From assembly GCA_030611885.1 (NCBI GenBank), contig JAUWOY010000003.1, forward strand, positions 1 to 64,000: a DNA stretch of 64,000 nucleotides. The letters are read 5' to 3'. Under the pieces are notes generated by a model that worked only from the letters and a program-made list of their open reading frames with translations, was not told the origin of the DNA and did not search any database. This document shows, piece by piece, positions 15,635 to 24,072 of this stretch; position 1 is the first letter of the stretch; every line of letters starts with the position of its first letter. Source of the DNA: Chloroflexota bacterium (GTDB lineage Bacteria > Chloroflexota > Anaerolineae > VGOG01). Made by a program: the position numbers and the translations under genes.

Positions 15635-16141
15635 ATGCACGAGATGACAGCAAGCAATCTGAGGAGCGCTTTCGCTGGCGAGAGCCAGGCCCACATGCGC
15701 TATCTCATCTTCGCCGCTAAGGCGGAGCAGGAAGGGTTCCCCAACGTGGCGCGACTTTTCAAGGCCATCGCCTACGCCGAGCAGGTGCACGCCAGCAATC
15801 ACTTCAAGGTGTTGAAGAACCTGGGCCAGACGGCGGACAACCTGGGAGCCGCCATCGCTGGCGAGACCTACGAGGTCGAGGAGATGTATCCGGCCTTCGT
15901 GGCCGTGGCCGAGCTGCAGGGGGAGAAAGCCGCTGTCCGTTCCAGCAACTGGGCGCTGGAGGCGGAGAAGATCCACGCCGAGATGTACAGCGCGGCCAAG
16001 GCCGCCGTGGAGGACGGAAACGATGCCGAGGGGGGCTCGGTCTACGTCTGCTCCGTCTGCGGCCACACCGTGGAGGGCGAGACCCCCGACCGTTGCCCTG
16101 TTTGCAACGCCAAGCGGGAAAAGTACCGCGAGTTTAACTAA
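15635..16141 (+). CDS. rbr: Rubrerythrin
   Basis: 168 residues: a di-iron four-helix domain followed by a C-terminal rubredoxin domain. Iron ligands appear in 'AGESQAHMRYLIFAAKAE', 'AYAEQVHASNHFKV', 'GETYEVEEMYP' and 'ALEAEKIHAEMY'. The rubredoxin knuckles are 'YVCSVCGHTVEG' and 'DRCPVCNAKREKY'. It reduces hydrogen peroxide to water, so it removes the product of the superoxide reductase encoded 13 bases upstream. Electrons probably come from the rubredoxin and reductase further along the operon. The ribosome site GAGAGAAAC precedes ATG 15635. Confidence 0.93.
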   Translation: MHEMTASNLRSAFAGESQAHMRYLIFAAKAEQEGFPNVARLFKAIAYAEQVHASNHFKVLKNLGQTADNLGAAIAGETYEVEEMYPAFVAVAELQGEKAAVRSSNWALEAEKIHAEMYSAAKAAVEDGNDAEGGSVYVCSVCGHTVEGETPDRCPVCNAKREKYREFN

Positions 16142-16173
16142 AATAGCTGTAAAAAATCAGAGGAGGTAAGAAA

Positions 16174-16485
16174 ATGCCAGAGTTCGTCAATCCATTCAGT
16201 GGAAAGGTGCCAGATCGCAAACTTACTACCGAGGAGTTGGTCCGGGCGATTCGCCTGAACCTCGCCGCCGAGCACGAGGCGGTTCATCTCTACATGGCTC
16301 ACGCCGACGCCACCGACCATCCCCTGGCCAAGAAGGTGCTCATTGACATCGCCAACGAAGAGCGGGTTCACGCCGGTGAATTCTCTCGTCTGCTGGAGAT
16401 CCTGACCGGCGATGAGGACAAATGGCTGGCGGAGGGCGCGGAGGAAGTGGACGAGATGGTCGCTGAGCTCAGTGCGACCGAGTAG
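16174..16485 (+). CDS. Small ferritin-like (encapsulated-ferritin/demi-ferritin type) protein
   Basis: 103 residues with a half-ferritin signature: 'LNLAAEHEAVHLYMAHADAT' and 'VLIDIANEERVHAGEFSRLL', i.e. ExxH-like ligand pairs on two helices. A ferroxidase centre would have to form by dimerisation. Length and motifs fit the encapsulated-ferritin/rubrerythrin-like family, often found next to or fused with encapsulin shells, but no encapsulin is visible here. It probably oxidises or stores iron, matching the Fe-dependent enzymes beside it. ATG 16174 follows AGGAGG by 8 bases. Confidence 0.75.
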   Translation: MPEFVNPFSGKVPDRKLTTEELVRAIRLNLAAEHEAVHLYMAHADATDHPLAKKVLIDIANEERVHAGEFSRLLEILTGDEDKWLAEGAEEVDEMVAELSATE

Positions 16486-16523
16486 GCCGGCGGGTGAGAG
16501 GGGCCAGCCGCAAGCCATCTGCG

Positions 16524-16597
16524 TTCTGGTAGTTGGTAGACTGGTAGATTGGTGACGTCTGTTCAATCTACCAGTTTACCAGTTCACCAATCCACCA
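16524..16597. repeat. Short text-like tandem and inverted repeat
   Basis: Eight-base-period units such as GGTAGACT, GGTAGATT, GGTGACGT are followed by their complements AATCTACC, AGTTTACC, AGTTCACC, AATCCACC. The stretch can fold into an imperfect hairpin between the ferritin-like and the MbfA-like genes. Similar low-complexity repeats recur at 26312, 32097 and 52540. Confidence 0.6.
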
Positions 16598-16614
16598 TCG
16601 GAGGAAGCGGGAAA

Positions 16615-17487
16615 ATGGATATCAGCCAGGAGCTTCGAGAGCAACTGCTGGTCTATCAGAGAAACGAGATCACTGAGCATCACATCTACCAGAGGCTGGC
16701 CAGGGCGGTCAAATCCCCTGAAAACAGGCGGGTTCTGGGGAAGATCGCCGCTGACGAGCTTCGGCACTACCGAGCCTGGCGAAGCTACACCCAGCAGGAC
16801 GTCGAACCCGACAGGCTGAAGATCTGGCGGTATTACTTGATCAGTCGCATCTTCGGCTTCACCTTCGGGATCAAGCTGATGGAGGCAGGCGAGGAAGATG
16901 CTCAGGATAGTTACGAGCAACTGCCGGGGACGATCCCGGAAGCCGAGGCCATTATCCGCGATGAGAACGAACACGAGAACGCGCTGATCGAGCTTCTGGA
17001 CGAAGAACGGCTTCGCTACATAGGTTCCATCGTGTTGGGTCTGAACGATGCGCTGGTGGAGCTAACCGGCGCCCTGGCCGGCCTCACCCTGGCGCTTCAA
17101 GACACGAAGCTGATTGCCCTGACCGGTTCGATTACGGGCATCGCTGCCGCCTTATCCATGGGAGCATCGGAATACCTCTCCACAAAGTCGGAAGAGACCG
17201 CCAAGAACCCGGTGAGAGCTTCGATCTATACAGGCGGGGCCTATGTCGTGACCGTACTCATTCTCATCCTGCCGTATCTGATATTGGAGAACTTCTACGT
17301 TTGCTTGGGCTGCACGTTGACTGCTGCGGTGTTGATCATCGCTTTTTTCAACTACTACATCTCCGTGGCCCAGGACGTGCCATTCAAGAGGCGTTTTCTG
17401 GAGATGGCTGGACTGAGTCTTGGGGTGACAGCGTTGAGCTTCTTGGTCGGCTTGCTCATCCGCACTTTTCTGGGAGTTGACGTGTGA
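16615..17487 (+). CDS. Ferritin-domain VIT1/CCC1 transporter (MbfA-like iron/manganese exporter)
   Basis: About 290 residues. The N-terminal third is a rubrerythrin-like domain ('YQRNEITEHHIYQRLARAV', 'IAADELRHYRAWRSY', 'AIIRDENEHENALIELLDEE') with the expected Glu/His ligands. The rest is a VIT1/CCC1 transporter with about five membrane helices ('GLNDALVELTGALAGLTLAL', 'ITGIAAALSMGASEYLSTKS', 'YVVTVLILILPYLILENFYV'). This fusion is the membrane-bound ferritin MbfA design, which exports iron to limit peroxide damage. ATG 16615 is chosen for GGAGGAAGCGGG upstream; an earlier start would run through the repeat. The role fits the peroxide-handling operon. Confidence 0.85.
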   Translation: MDISQELREQLLVYQRNEITEHHIYQRLARAVKSPENRRVLGKIAADELRHYRAWRSYTQQDVEPDRLKIWRYYLISRIFGFTFGIKLMEAGEEDAQDSYEQLPGTIPEAEAIIRDENEHENALIELLDEERLRYIGSIVLGLNDALVELTGALAGLTLALQDTKLIALTGSITGIAAALSMGASEYLSTKSEETAKNPVRASIYTGGAYVVTVLILILPYLILENFYVCLGCTLTAAVLIIAFFNYYISVAQDVPFKRRFLEMAGLSLGVTALSFLVGLLIRTFLGVDV

Positions 17488-17623
17488 AGGTGCGGCAATG
17501 TCACTTAGCTTTTGGGATGCTAAAGTTCAGCGTTGGTCATCGTCATTGGAGCAGTGGACTAGGGTCCGCTGCGAGCACAAGGTGAGCAGATACGCGGAAC
17601 TTGTCGGAGGGTGATTCAGGAAG

Positions 17624-18328
17624 ATGACAGGCACCGTGATGAACGTGATCGCCGTGGTAGCAGGCGGCACTTTGGGCACGCTGTTGGGCGAGAGACTGCC
17701 TTCCCGTATCCGTCACATCATTATGCAGGGAGTGGGCCTGGTTACTCTGGCGGTGGGGATGAGCATGGCCATCACCACGGAGAATTTCCTGCTGGTGTTG
17801 GTGAGCATCGTCATCGGCGGCATACTGGGGGAGTGGTGGCGGCTGGAGGAGCGGCTGGACAGGGCCGGGGAGTGGCTGGAGGCTAAAGCTAGCCGGTTCC
17901 CCTTCCTGGCGCGGGGTGAATTCACCAAGGGCTTTGTCACTGCCAGCCTGGTCTTTTGCGTGGGGCCGATGACCGTCCTGGGCTCCATTCAGGATGGCCT
18001 GTCAGGAGACTACACCCTGCTGGCTATCAAGAGCGTGCTGGATGGTTTCTCCTCGCTGGCCTTCGCCGCCTCGATGGGCATGGGGGCGACCTTCTCCGCC
18101 ATCACGGTGCTCGTTTACCAGGGGATTCTGACCCTGGGCGCCTCCCTCTTCCAAACCGTTCTCAGCGACGCCATGATAACGGAGATGACGGCCACCGGCG
18201 GGGTCATGATTCTGGGGATTGGCCTTTTGCTCCTGGAGATAAAGCGGGTCCGGGTAGCCAACTTCCTGCCCGCCCTGGCCATTGCCCCGCTCCTGGTGGT
18301 CCTGTGGGAAATGTGGGGGCCTCGTTGA
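17624..18328 (+). CDS. DUF554 family membrane protein
   Basis: 234 residues and about six to seven membrane helices. Glycine-rich signatures typical of DUF554 (YdfK/YqgA-like) are 'NVIAVVAGGTLGTLLGERLP', 'SIVIGGILGEWWRLEERLD', 'FCVGPMTVLGSIQDGLSGD' and 'KSVLDGFSSLAFAASMGMG'. The function of the family is unsettled (putative transporter). ATG 17624 follows GGAGGGTGATTCAGGAAG. The preceding 136 bases hold no gene, so it may be read through from the transporter upstream. Confidence 0.85.
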   Translation: MTGTVMNVIAVVAGGTLGTLLGERLPSRIRHIIMQGVGLVTLAVGMSMAITTENFLLVLVSIVIGGILGEWWRLEERLDRAGEWLEAKASRFPFLARGEFTKGFVTASLVFCVGPMTVLGSIQDGLSGDYTLLAIKSVLDGFSSLAFAASMGMGATFSAITVLVYQGILTLGASLFQTVLSDAMITEMTATGGVMILGIGLLLLEIKRVRVANFLPALAIAPLLVVLWEMWGPR

Positions 18329-18364
18329 GTGAGTTGTATATTGCGAGAAGAAAGGAGAACAAAA

Positions 18365-18526
18365 ATGGACAAGTGGGAATGTTTGGTCTGCGGGTACGTT
18401 TACGACCCTGCTGTGGGCGATCCCGATAGCGACATACCGCCGGGTATGCCCTTCGAGGATCTGCCCGACGACTGGGTCTGCCCCGACTGTGGGGCCGAAA
18501 AAGACATGTTCGAGAAGCTCGAATGA
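18365..18526 (+). CDS. Rubredoxin
   Basis: A 53-residue rubredoxin with both Cys knuckles, '[16 protein letters not shown]' and '[17 protein letters not shown]', which bind one Fe(Cys)4. It is a soluble one-electron carrier. Here it likely takes electrons from the reductase encoded next, with which it overlaps by ATGA, and delivers them to superoxide reductase and rubrerythrin. ATG 18365 has AAAGGAGAAC upstream. Confidence 0.95.
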   Translation: MDKWECLVCGYVYDPAVGDPDSDIPPGMPFEDLPDDWVCPDCGAEKDMFEKLE

Positions 18527-19725
18527 AAAGGCGCTTTGTGATCATCGGCAACGGCGTGGCTGGCATCACCGCGGCCAGGGCTCTCTCCGGGTCAGGGAAT
18601 GAGGTCGAGATCTACACTCAAGAGACGCATCACTACTACCCCAGACCACGCCTCCAGAAATTCCTGGCAGGGGAGATTGAGCTGGCGGAGCTGCCTCTCT
18701 ATCCCCCGTCCTGGTACGAGAGGCGAGGCATCACCGTGCACCTGGGAACTGAGGTGGTGGGGCTCGATCCCAGGGCGAAGCGGATCGCCCTGGCCGATGG
18801 CCGCCAGGTTTCCTATGACCGGCTGCTCCTGGCCACTGGTAGCCGCCCCTTCATCCCGCCCATTGAGGGCATGGACAAAGGCGGCGTCTTCACCCTCCGC
18901 ACCATCGAGGATGCCCTGGCCATCAAGCGGTGGGCCGAAGGGGCAGAGCGAGCCGTGATCGTGGGCGGTGGGCTGCTGGGATTGGAGGCGGCCAGGGCTC
19001 TCACGGTGCTGGGCCTGGGGGTGACCGTTCTGGAGCGCGGGCCGTATCTTCTCCGCCGCCAGCTCGATGCCGAGGGAGGGGGCCTGATGAGGGAGTTGAT
19101 AGAGGCTATGGGTATCGGGGTGATCCTGGAGGCATCCTCGCAGGCCATCCTGGGCGACGGGCAGGCCAGCGGGGTTCTGCTGCAGGACGGGCGGAGGATA
19201 GAGGGTGATCTGATCCTCATCTCGGCTGGCGTCCGCTGCAACGTAGCGCTGGCCCAGGAGGCTGGGCTGGAGGTCAGCCGGGGCGTGGTGGTGGATGAGC
19301 ACCTGCGTACCAGCGCCGGGGACATCTACGCCGCCGGCGACGTGGCCGAGTGCCAGGGTCGGGTCTACGGCATCATCCCTGCCTCGTTGGAGCAAGCGAA
19401 GACAGCGGCGCTTAACATGCTTGGTGAGGATGCAGCTTACCAGGGCACCATCCCCTCCAACGTCTTGCAGGTGGTGGGCATTGACTGCGCCTCCATCGGG
19501 GTAGTCCATCCTCCAGAAGGCGAAGACTACCAGGAATTGAGGAAGTCCGGGGCCGGCGTCTACAAGAAGCTGGTGCTAAAGGACGGGCGGCTGGTGGGGG
19601 CCATCCTGCTGGGCGATAGGAAGGACGTGGCGCCGATAAGCCGGTTGATCCGGATGGGGACTGACGTCTCTCGCTACGTCGAGAGGCTGTTGGATGACGA
19701 CTTCGATTGGAAGGGATTGCTTTAG
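18523..19725 (+). CDS. NAD(P)H:rubredoxin oxidoreductase-like FAD protein
   Basis: 400 residues. FAD-binding motif '[18 protein letters not shown]' at the N-terminus, NAD-binding '[19 protein letters not shown]' near residue 150 and the second FAD motif '[17 protein letters not shown]' near 270. A C-terminal domain of the rubredoxin-reductase/nitrite-reductase type follows. The four-base overlap with the rubredoxin gene supports the redox pairing. It completes an NADH to rubredoxin to superoxide reductase/rubrerythrin chain within one operon. Related enzymes reduce ferredoxin or nitrite reductase partners, so the partner is inferred from context. Confidence 0.87.
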   Translation: MKRRFVIIGNGVAGITAARALSGSGNEVEIYTQETHHYYPRPRLQKFLAGEIELAELPLYPPSWYERRGITVHLGTEVVGLDPRAKRIALADGRQVSYDRLLLATGSRPFIPPIEGMDKGGVFTLRTIEDALAIKRWAEGAERAVIVGGGLLGLEAARALTVLGLGVTVLERGPYLLRRQLDAEGGGLMRELIEAMGIGVILEASSQAILGDGQASGVLLQDGRRIEGDLILISAGVRCNVALAQEAGLEVSRGVVVDEHLRTSAGDIYAAGDVAECQGRVYGIIPASLEQAKTAALNMLGEDAAYQGTIPSNVLQVVGIDCASIGVVHPPEGEDYQELRKSGAGVYKKLVLKDGRLVGAILLGDRKDVAPISRLIRMGTDVSRYVERLLDDDFDWKGLL

Positions 19726-19727
19726 AG

Positions 19728-21734
19728 ATGACTCAGCAAACGGAACTGGATCAACTATGCGTTAACACCATTCGCACCTTAGCCATGGATGGGGTGCAGA
19801 AAGCCAACTCTGGCCATCCGGGGTTGCCCATGGGCGCGGCGGCTATGGCCTACGTGCTGTGGATGCGCTTCCTGCGGCATAACCCGACCAATCCAGCCTG
19901 GCCAGACCGGGATCGGTTCGTCCTCTCGGCGGGGCACGGCTCCATGATGTTGTACAGCCTGCTGCACCTCACCGGCTACGATCTCCCGCTGGAGGAGCTG
20001 CAGAGTTTCCGGCAGTGGGGCAGCCGCACTCCCGGCCATCCTGAGTACGGCCTGGCACCGGGGGTGGAGACCACCACCGGCCCGCTGGGGCAGGGCTTCA
20101 CCAACGGTGTGGGCATGGCCATCGCCGAGGCCTACCTGGCCGCCTATTTCAATCGCCCCGGCCACAAAATCGTTGACCATTACGTCTACGCCATCGTCAG
20201 CGACGGCGACCTGATGGAGGGGGTGGCATCGGAGGCTGCGTCGCTGGCCGGCCACCTGCGCCTGGGCAAGCTGATGTACCTGTACGACGACAACCGCATC
20301 ACCATCGAGGGCAGCACTGACCTGGCCTTCACCGAGGATCGGGGTCAGCGCTTCGAGGCCTACAGTTGGCACGTCCAGCACGTGGACGGGTACGACCTGG
20401 AGGGCATCGCCGCCGCCATCGGTGCCGCGCAGGCCGACCCTCGTCCTTCGCTGATCATCGCCCGTACCCACATCGGCTACGGCAGCCCGAACAAGCAGGA
20501 TACAGCAGAAGTCCACGGCTCGCCGCTGGGCGAAGAAGAGTTGCGGCTTACCAAGGAGAACCTGGGCTGGCCCACTGAGCCGCCGTTTCTCATCCCCGGC
20601 CAGGCCCTGGCCCATTTCCGTGAGGCTCTGGAGAGGGGAAGTTCGTGGGAGGCGGAATGGCAGGCTCGTTTCCAGGCCTACGCTGCCGAGTATCCCGACC
20701 TGGCCGAGGAGTGGCGCATGGTGATGGCTGGCGAGCTGCCCGCGGGCTGGGATGCGGACCTGCCCGTTTTCGGGCCGGATGATGGATCACTGGCCACCCG
20801 CGTCGCCTCGGGCAAGGTGCTCAATGCCATCGCTCCCCATCTGCCTACCCTGATCGGCGGCTCGGCGGACCTGGCCCCGTCCTGCAAAACCTACCTGAAC
20901 GGCTGCGGCGACTTCTCCGCCGACGACCCTGGCGGCCGCAACTTCCATTTCGGGGTGCGGGAGCACGCCATGGGCGGCATCCTGAGCGGCATGGCCCTGC
21001 ACGGCGGGGTGATTCCGTTTGGCAGCACCTTCCTCGTCTTCTCCGACTACATGCGCCCCAGCATCCGCCTGGCGGCGATGATGGAGATACCCGTCGTCTA
21101 CGTCTTCACCCACGACAGCATAGGCATCGGCGAGGACGGGCCGACCCACCAGCCGATAGAGCAATTGGCCGCGCTGCGAGCCATTCCTCATCTCACCGTG
21201 ATCCGCCCCGCCGACGCGAACGAGACGGTCGTCGCCTGGCGCGTGGCCCTGGAGCATCGCGAAGGGCCGGTGGCGCTGCTCTTCACCCGGCAAAAGCTGC
21301 CCGTGCTGGATCGCGCCACCTTGGCCCCCGCCGACGGGCTGACGCGCGGCGCCTACGTCCTGGCCGAGGCCGAGGGAGGGCGGCCCGACGTCATCCTGAT
21401 CGCCACCGGCTCCGAGGTGCCCGTCGCCCTCGCGGCGCGGGAGCGGTTGGCTCAGCAGGGGGTGAGGGCCCGCGTGGTGAACATGCCCAGTTGGGAGCTC
21501 TTCGAGCGGCAGCCCCAGTCCTACCGTGACGAAGTGTTGCCTCCTGAGGTGACCGCTCGCCTGGCCATCGAAGCCGGCGTGCCGCAGGGCTGGCATCGCT
21601 ACGTCGGTGACGGGGGTGATGTGATCGGCATCGAACGCTTTGGGGCCTCGGCGCCGTACAAAGTGCTGTGGGAGAAGTACGGTTTCACGGCCGAGAACGT
21701 CGCCGCCCGTGCTTTGGAGATGCTGGAATACTGA
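19728..21734 (+). CDS. tkt: Transketolase
   Basis: About 668 residues, full length. It is a thiamine-diphosphate enzyme of the non-oxidative pentose phosphate pathway, moving two-carbon units between sugar phosphates. Seen: '[20 protein letters not shown]', the ThDP/Mg site '[20 protein letters not shown]' and '[15 protein letters not shown]', '[20 protein letters not shown]', and the pyrimidine-domain motif '[20 protein letters not shown]'. ATG 19728 is two bases after the reductase stop; a TTG at 19707 is the alternative. Placement at the end of a redox operon suggests support of NADPH or precursor supply, but that is inference. Confidence 0.95.
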   Translation: MTQQTELDQLCVNTIRTLAMDGVQKANSGHPGLPMGAAAMAYVLWMRFLRHNPTNPAWPDRDRFVLSAGHGSMMLYSLLHLTGYDLPLEELQSFRQWGSRTPGHPEYGLAPGVETTTGPLGQGFTNGVGMAIAEAYLAAYFNRPGHKIVDHYVYAIVSDGDLMEGVASEAASLAGHLRLGKLMYLYDDNRITIEGSTDLAFTEDRGQRFEAYSWHVQHVDGYDLEGIAAAIGAAQADPRPSLIIARTHIGYGSPNKQDTAEVHGSPLGEEELRLTKENLGWPTEPPFLIPGQALAHFREALERGSSWEAEWQARFQAYAAEYPDLAEEWRMVMAGELPAGWDADLPVFGPDDGSLATRVASGKVLNAIAPHLPTLIGGSADLAPSCKTYLNGCGDFSADDPGGRNFHFGVREHAMGGILSGMALHGGVIPFGSTFLVFSDYMRPSIRLAAMMEIPVVYVFTHDSIGIGEDGPTHQPIEQLAALRAIPHLTVIRPADANETVVAWRVALEHREGPVALLFTRQKLPVLDRATLAPADGLTRGAYVLAEAEGGRPDVILIATGSEVPVALAARERLAQQGVRARVVNMPSWELFERQPQSYRDEVLPPEVTARLAIEAGVPQGWHRYVGDGGDVIGIERFGASAPYKVLWEKYGFTAENVAARALEMLEY

Positions 21735-21787
21735 TTATGGTTCATGGCCGATGGAGAGCTTGTCTGCGACCTGGGCTGCTTGACATA

Positions 21788-21955
21788 GACACTACAACGA
21801 ATTTAGAAAGAAACGAATTCTGGACTTTGGCCATTTTCCTCGTAGTGGCGACTTTGGGCATCTTCCCGTAGTGGCGACTTCAGTCGCTCTCCACGGGGTC
21901 AGAGCGACTAAAGTCGCTACTACAATTCGTTTTATTCCCAACTCGCCGTAGTGTT
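21788..21955. mobile_element. MITE-like element with 8-bp target duplication and nested hairpin
   Basis: Terminal inverted arms at 21789-21819 (ACACTACAACGAATTTAGAA...) and 21924-21955 (...TTCCCAACTCGCCGTAGTGTT) bound a 168-bp element with no gene. It is flanked on both sides by TTGACATA (21780-21787 and 21956-21963), a clean 8-bp target duplication. Inside is a REP-like hairpin, 21868-21890 against 21901-21923, with 21 of 23 pairs, plus a half copy GTAGTGGCGACTTT at 21842. A second, shorter member lies at 33663-33736. It fills the 300-base gap between transketolase and the site-2 protease gene. Confidence 0.7.
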
Positions 21956-21968
21956 TTGACATAAACCC

Positions 21969-21997
21969 TTGACGAACGCGGTTAAATTTGGTAGAAT
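21969..21997 (+). promoter_or_regulatory. Sigma-70 promoter of the site-2 protease gene
   Basis: TTGACG (21969-21974), 17 bases, TAGAAT (21992-21997), 46 bases before the start codon. It lies immediately outside the MITE-like element and its right-hand target duplication. Confidence 0.75.
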
Positions 21998-22042
21998 ATG
22001 AGGGATTGTTTGATCCCTGAAAACTCAACCTGAGGGAGTGAC

Positions 22043-23164
22043 ATGATGAGAACTACCTGGCGTATCGGGAAGATCTTTGGCATAGACATCAACATAGATT
22101 CCAGTTGGCTTATCATCTTTGCCTTGGTCATCTGGACCCTGGCCGGGTCCTATTTCCCACAGCAATATCCCCGCTGGCCGACCTGGCTACATTGGACGGT
22201 GGGCGTGGTTACCAGCCTGCTCTTCTTTGGCTCGGTGTTGGGCCACGAGTTGGCCCACTCCGTGGTGGCCATCGGCCAGGGAGAGGAGGTGCGTAGTATC
22301 ACCCTCTTCATCTTCGGCGGTGTGGCCAGGATCGCCGAGGAGCCGGACGAGCCGCTCAAGGAACTGCTCATGGCCATCGTGGGGCCCCTCTTCAGCCTGG
22401 TCATCGGGGTGGCCTTCGGCGTCCTCTGGTTTTTGACTCGAAGTCTCTCTCAGCCTTTGAGTGCTTTAGCTCGCTATCTGGCCATGATCAACGTTACTCT
22501 GGCCCTTTTCAACCTCATCCCTGGCTTCCCGTTGGATGGGGGGCGAGTGCTGCGGGCATTGATCTGGGGCCTCAGTGGAAACCTGAAGCTGGCCACCCGG
22601 CTGGCCACTTGGGCTGGTCAGGGGATAGCCTTCCTCTTCATGCTGGGGGGTACCTGGCAGATCTTCGGAGGCCGATGGCTCGATGGACTTTGGATCATCT
22701 TCATCGGCTGGTTTCTGCACAGTGCGGCCAGCAGCGGCTATCGCCAGGTGCTGGTCAGAGAGATGCTGGGGGAGGTCAGAGCTGGCGATCTCATGAGCGC
22801 GGACTTCGCCACGGTGAGCGGGGATCTCACCCTGGAGCAGTTAGTGGACGAGTACGTATTGCGCCGCCGCGAGCACTCCTTTCCCGTGGCCGATGGCGGC
22901 CTGCTGCAGGGCATCGTCTGCTTGCACGACGTCAAAACTGTTCCTCGGGAGAAGTGGGCCTACACGCGGGTAAGCGAGGTCATGACCCCCTGGGCGGAGT
23001 TGGAGACCGTTTCCCCTGGGGATGATGGCAGTACCATCCTGGCGCGTCTGAACGCTCGTGACGTCCGCCAGCTTCCGGTAGTGGAGGGGGGAAGGTTAAT
23101 AGGCTTGCTGCGCCGCAGCGATGTGCTCCACTATTTGGAGGTGCGGACGGCGTTGGGAACCTGA
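22043..23164 (+). CDS. Site-2 protease family (M50) with CBS pair
   Basis: 373 residues. Membrane segments surround the zinc-protease motif 'GSVLGHELAHSVVAIGQG' (HExxH-type) and the second motif 'NLIPGFPLDGGRVLRALIWG', whose Asp is the third zinc ligand. The C-terminal 120 residues form two CBS domains ('VREMLGEVRAGDLMSADFAT', 'VSEVMTPWAELETVSP'), which probably sense adenine nucleotides. Such M50-CBS proteins cleave substrates within the membrane, often anti-sigma factors or membrane regulators; the substrate is unknown. ATG 22043 follows GAGGGAGTGAC, with its own promoter just upstream. Confidence 0.9.
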   Translation: MMRTTWRIGKIFGIDINIDSSWLIIFALVIWTLAGSYFPQQYPRWPTWLHWTVGVVTSLLFFGSVLGHELAHSVVAIGQGEEVRSITLFIFGGVARIAEEPDEPLKELLMAIVGPLFSLVIGVAFGVLWFLTRSLSQPLSALARYLAMINVTLALFNLIPGFPLDGGRVLRALIWGLSGNLKLATRLATWAGQGIAFLFMLGGTWQIFGGRWLDGLWIIFIGWFLHSAASSGYRQVLVREMLGEVRAGDLMSADFATVSGDLTLEQLVDEYVLRRREHSFPVADGGLLQGIVCLHDVKTVPREKWAYTRVSEVMTPWAELETVSPGDDGSTILARLNARDVRQLPVVEGGRLIGLLRRSDVLHYLEVRTALGT

Positions 23165-23200
23165 GGGGACTAATTTAGAAGGTGGAGGTATTGTAACAAA

Positions 23201-23539
23201 ATGTATCCTGAGAGCGAGATCTTGTTTCCACCCCGCTGTATCCCAGGCCTCAAGGGTTTGAGGGATGAGCAATGGGATGAGTTAGTAGAGCGAGTTTCTG
23301 CTTTGCCAGAGACTCACGAGGACAGTTTAGCTTTCTGTTTTATGATGATCAAGCTGTGTAAATGTCTGAGATGCGATCTTGGCAGCTACAGGGCTTCTCT
23401 TGGTTGTTGCACCTGTGCGCAGCGGGCCATCAAAGGCTTTAAGAGGTCTGACAGAGCCTTGTTGCGCTATTATGCCAGGGCCAGGAGGGAGGTGCTGAGG
23501 TATTTAGAGAGCGTCAGTGAAAAGAAAAAAGCAGCTTGA
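23201..23539 (+). CDS. Unknown Cys-rich small protein
   Basis: 112 residues, not recognised. The middle contains a dense cysteine cluster ('MMIKLCKCLRCDLGSYRASL', 'GCCTCAQRAIKGF') that could bind a metal or Fe-S cluster. The rest is charged and helical. GGAGGT lies 12 bases before ATG 23201. A terminator follows at 23556, so it may be transcribed with the protease gene 36 bases upstream. No partner suggests a role. Confidence 0.65.
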   Translation: MYPESEILFPPRCIPGLKGLRDEQWDELVERVSALPETHEDSLAFCFMMIKLCKCLRCDLGSYRASLGCCTCAQRAIKGFKRSDRALLRYYARARREVLRYLESVSEKKKAA

Positions 23540-23555
23540 ACATGGTGAGTATCGC

Positions 23556-23600
23556 AAGGGTTCACCCCATGCAGTTCGTTAGGGTGAGCCCTTTTCTTTT
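23556..23600 (+). terminator. Rho-independent terminator
   Basis: GGGTTCACCC (23558-23567) pairs with GGGTGAGCCC (23582-23591), allowing one G-T pair, and a T-rich tail TTTTCTTTT follows. Confidence 0.75.
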
Positions 23601-23614
23601 GGGTGAGGTGTGTC

Positions 23615-23643
23615 TTGTCACCCTGGTGCCAATGTGGTATAAT
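23615..23643 (+). promoter_or_regulatory. Sigma-70 promoter of the PAS-domain gene
   Basis: TTGTCA (23615-23620), 17 bases, TATAAT (23638-23643). Transcription would begin near 23650, which argues for the GTG 23670 or ATG 23688 start rather than any start further up. Confidence 0.75.
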
Positions 23644-23669
23644 TGGAGGCGTGGAGGTGCCAAAGAACA

Positions 23670-23999
23670 GTGATTGACGCTACACTCATGGCCGCCATAC
23701 TGGACAGCCTCAAAGACCCCGTGTTGTTTGCTAACACGGAGCACATTATCCGCTACATGAACAAGGCCGCTATCGCTCACTACAGCGAGGGGGAGAGCCT
23801 GATCGGCCGCTCGCTGCTGGATTGTCACAATGAGCAATCGCAGCAGCAGATCATCGAGATCCTGGCCGCTATGCAGGCTGGGGAAGAGGAGCGGCTCATC
23901 ACTGACAATGAGGAGCACCGGATTTACATGCGGGCGGTTCGCGGCGCGGACGGCCAGGTTCTGGGTTACTATGAGCGGTATGAGCCACCGGCGGAGTGA
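23670..23999 (+). CDS. Stand-alone PAS-domain protein
   Basis: About 109 residues forming a single PAS sensor domain: 'AAILDSLKDPVLFANTEHII', 'RYMNKAAIAHYSEGESLIGR', 'LLDCHNEQSQQQIIEIL' and a closing strand 'GQVLGYYERYEPP'. The 'DCHNEQS' block resembles PAS domains of the DUF438/heme-sensing kind. No kinase or output domain is attached, so it must work by binding a partner or ligand. GTG 23670 has GGAGGT 11 bases upstream. A decayed copy of its 3' end lies at 28229-28320. Confidence 0.78.
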   Translation: MIDATLMAAILDSLKDPVLFANTEHIIRYMNKAAIAHYSEGESLIGRSLLDCHNEQSQQQIIEILAAMQAGEEERLITDNEEHRIYMRAVRGADGQVLGYYERYEPPAE

Positions 24000-24072
24000 G
24001 GGCTTTGCTATTAGGCCGCCACCGTTGAGTACGGGCGGAAGTGGAAACGGATGAGTTGAAGGAGGGAGAAGT

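Noticed and set aside
18592-19509. Long minus-strand open frame (305 codons) opposite the rubredoxin reductase gene
   Set aside because: It is a mirror of the GC-rich codon pattern of the plus-strand gene. The product has no domain and the plus-strand protein is clearly real.
20787-21596. Minus-strand open frame of 269 codons opposite transketolase
   Set aside because: Shadow of a highly conserved gene; no ribosome site, no recognisable protein features.
21788-21955. Insertion sequence with transposase
   Set aside because: The element is too short and encodes nothing; only inverted ends and a target duplication are present.
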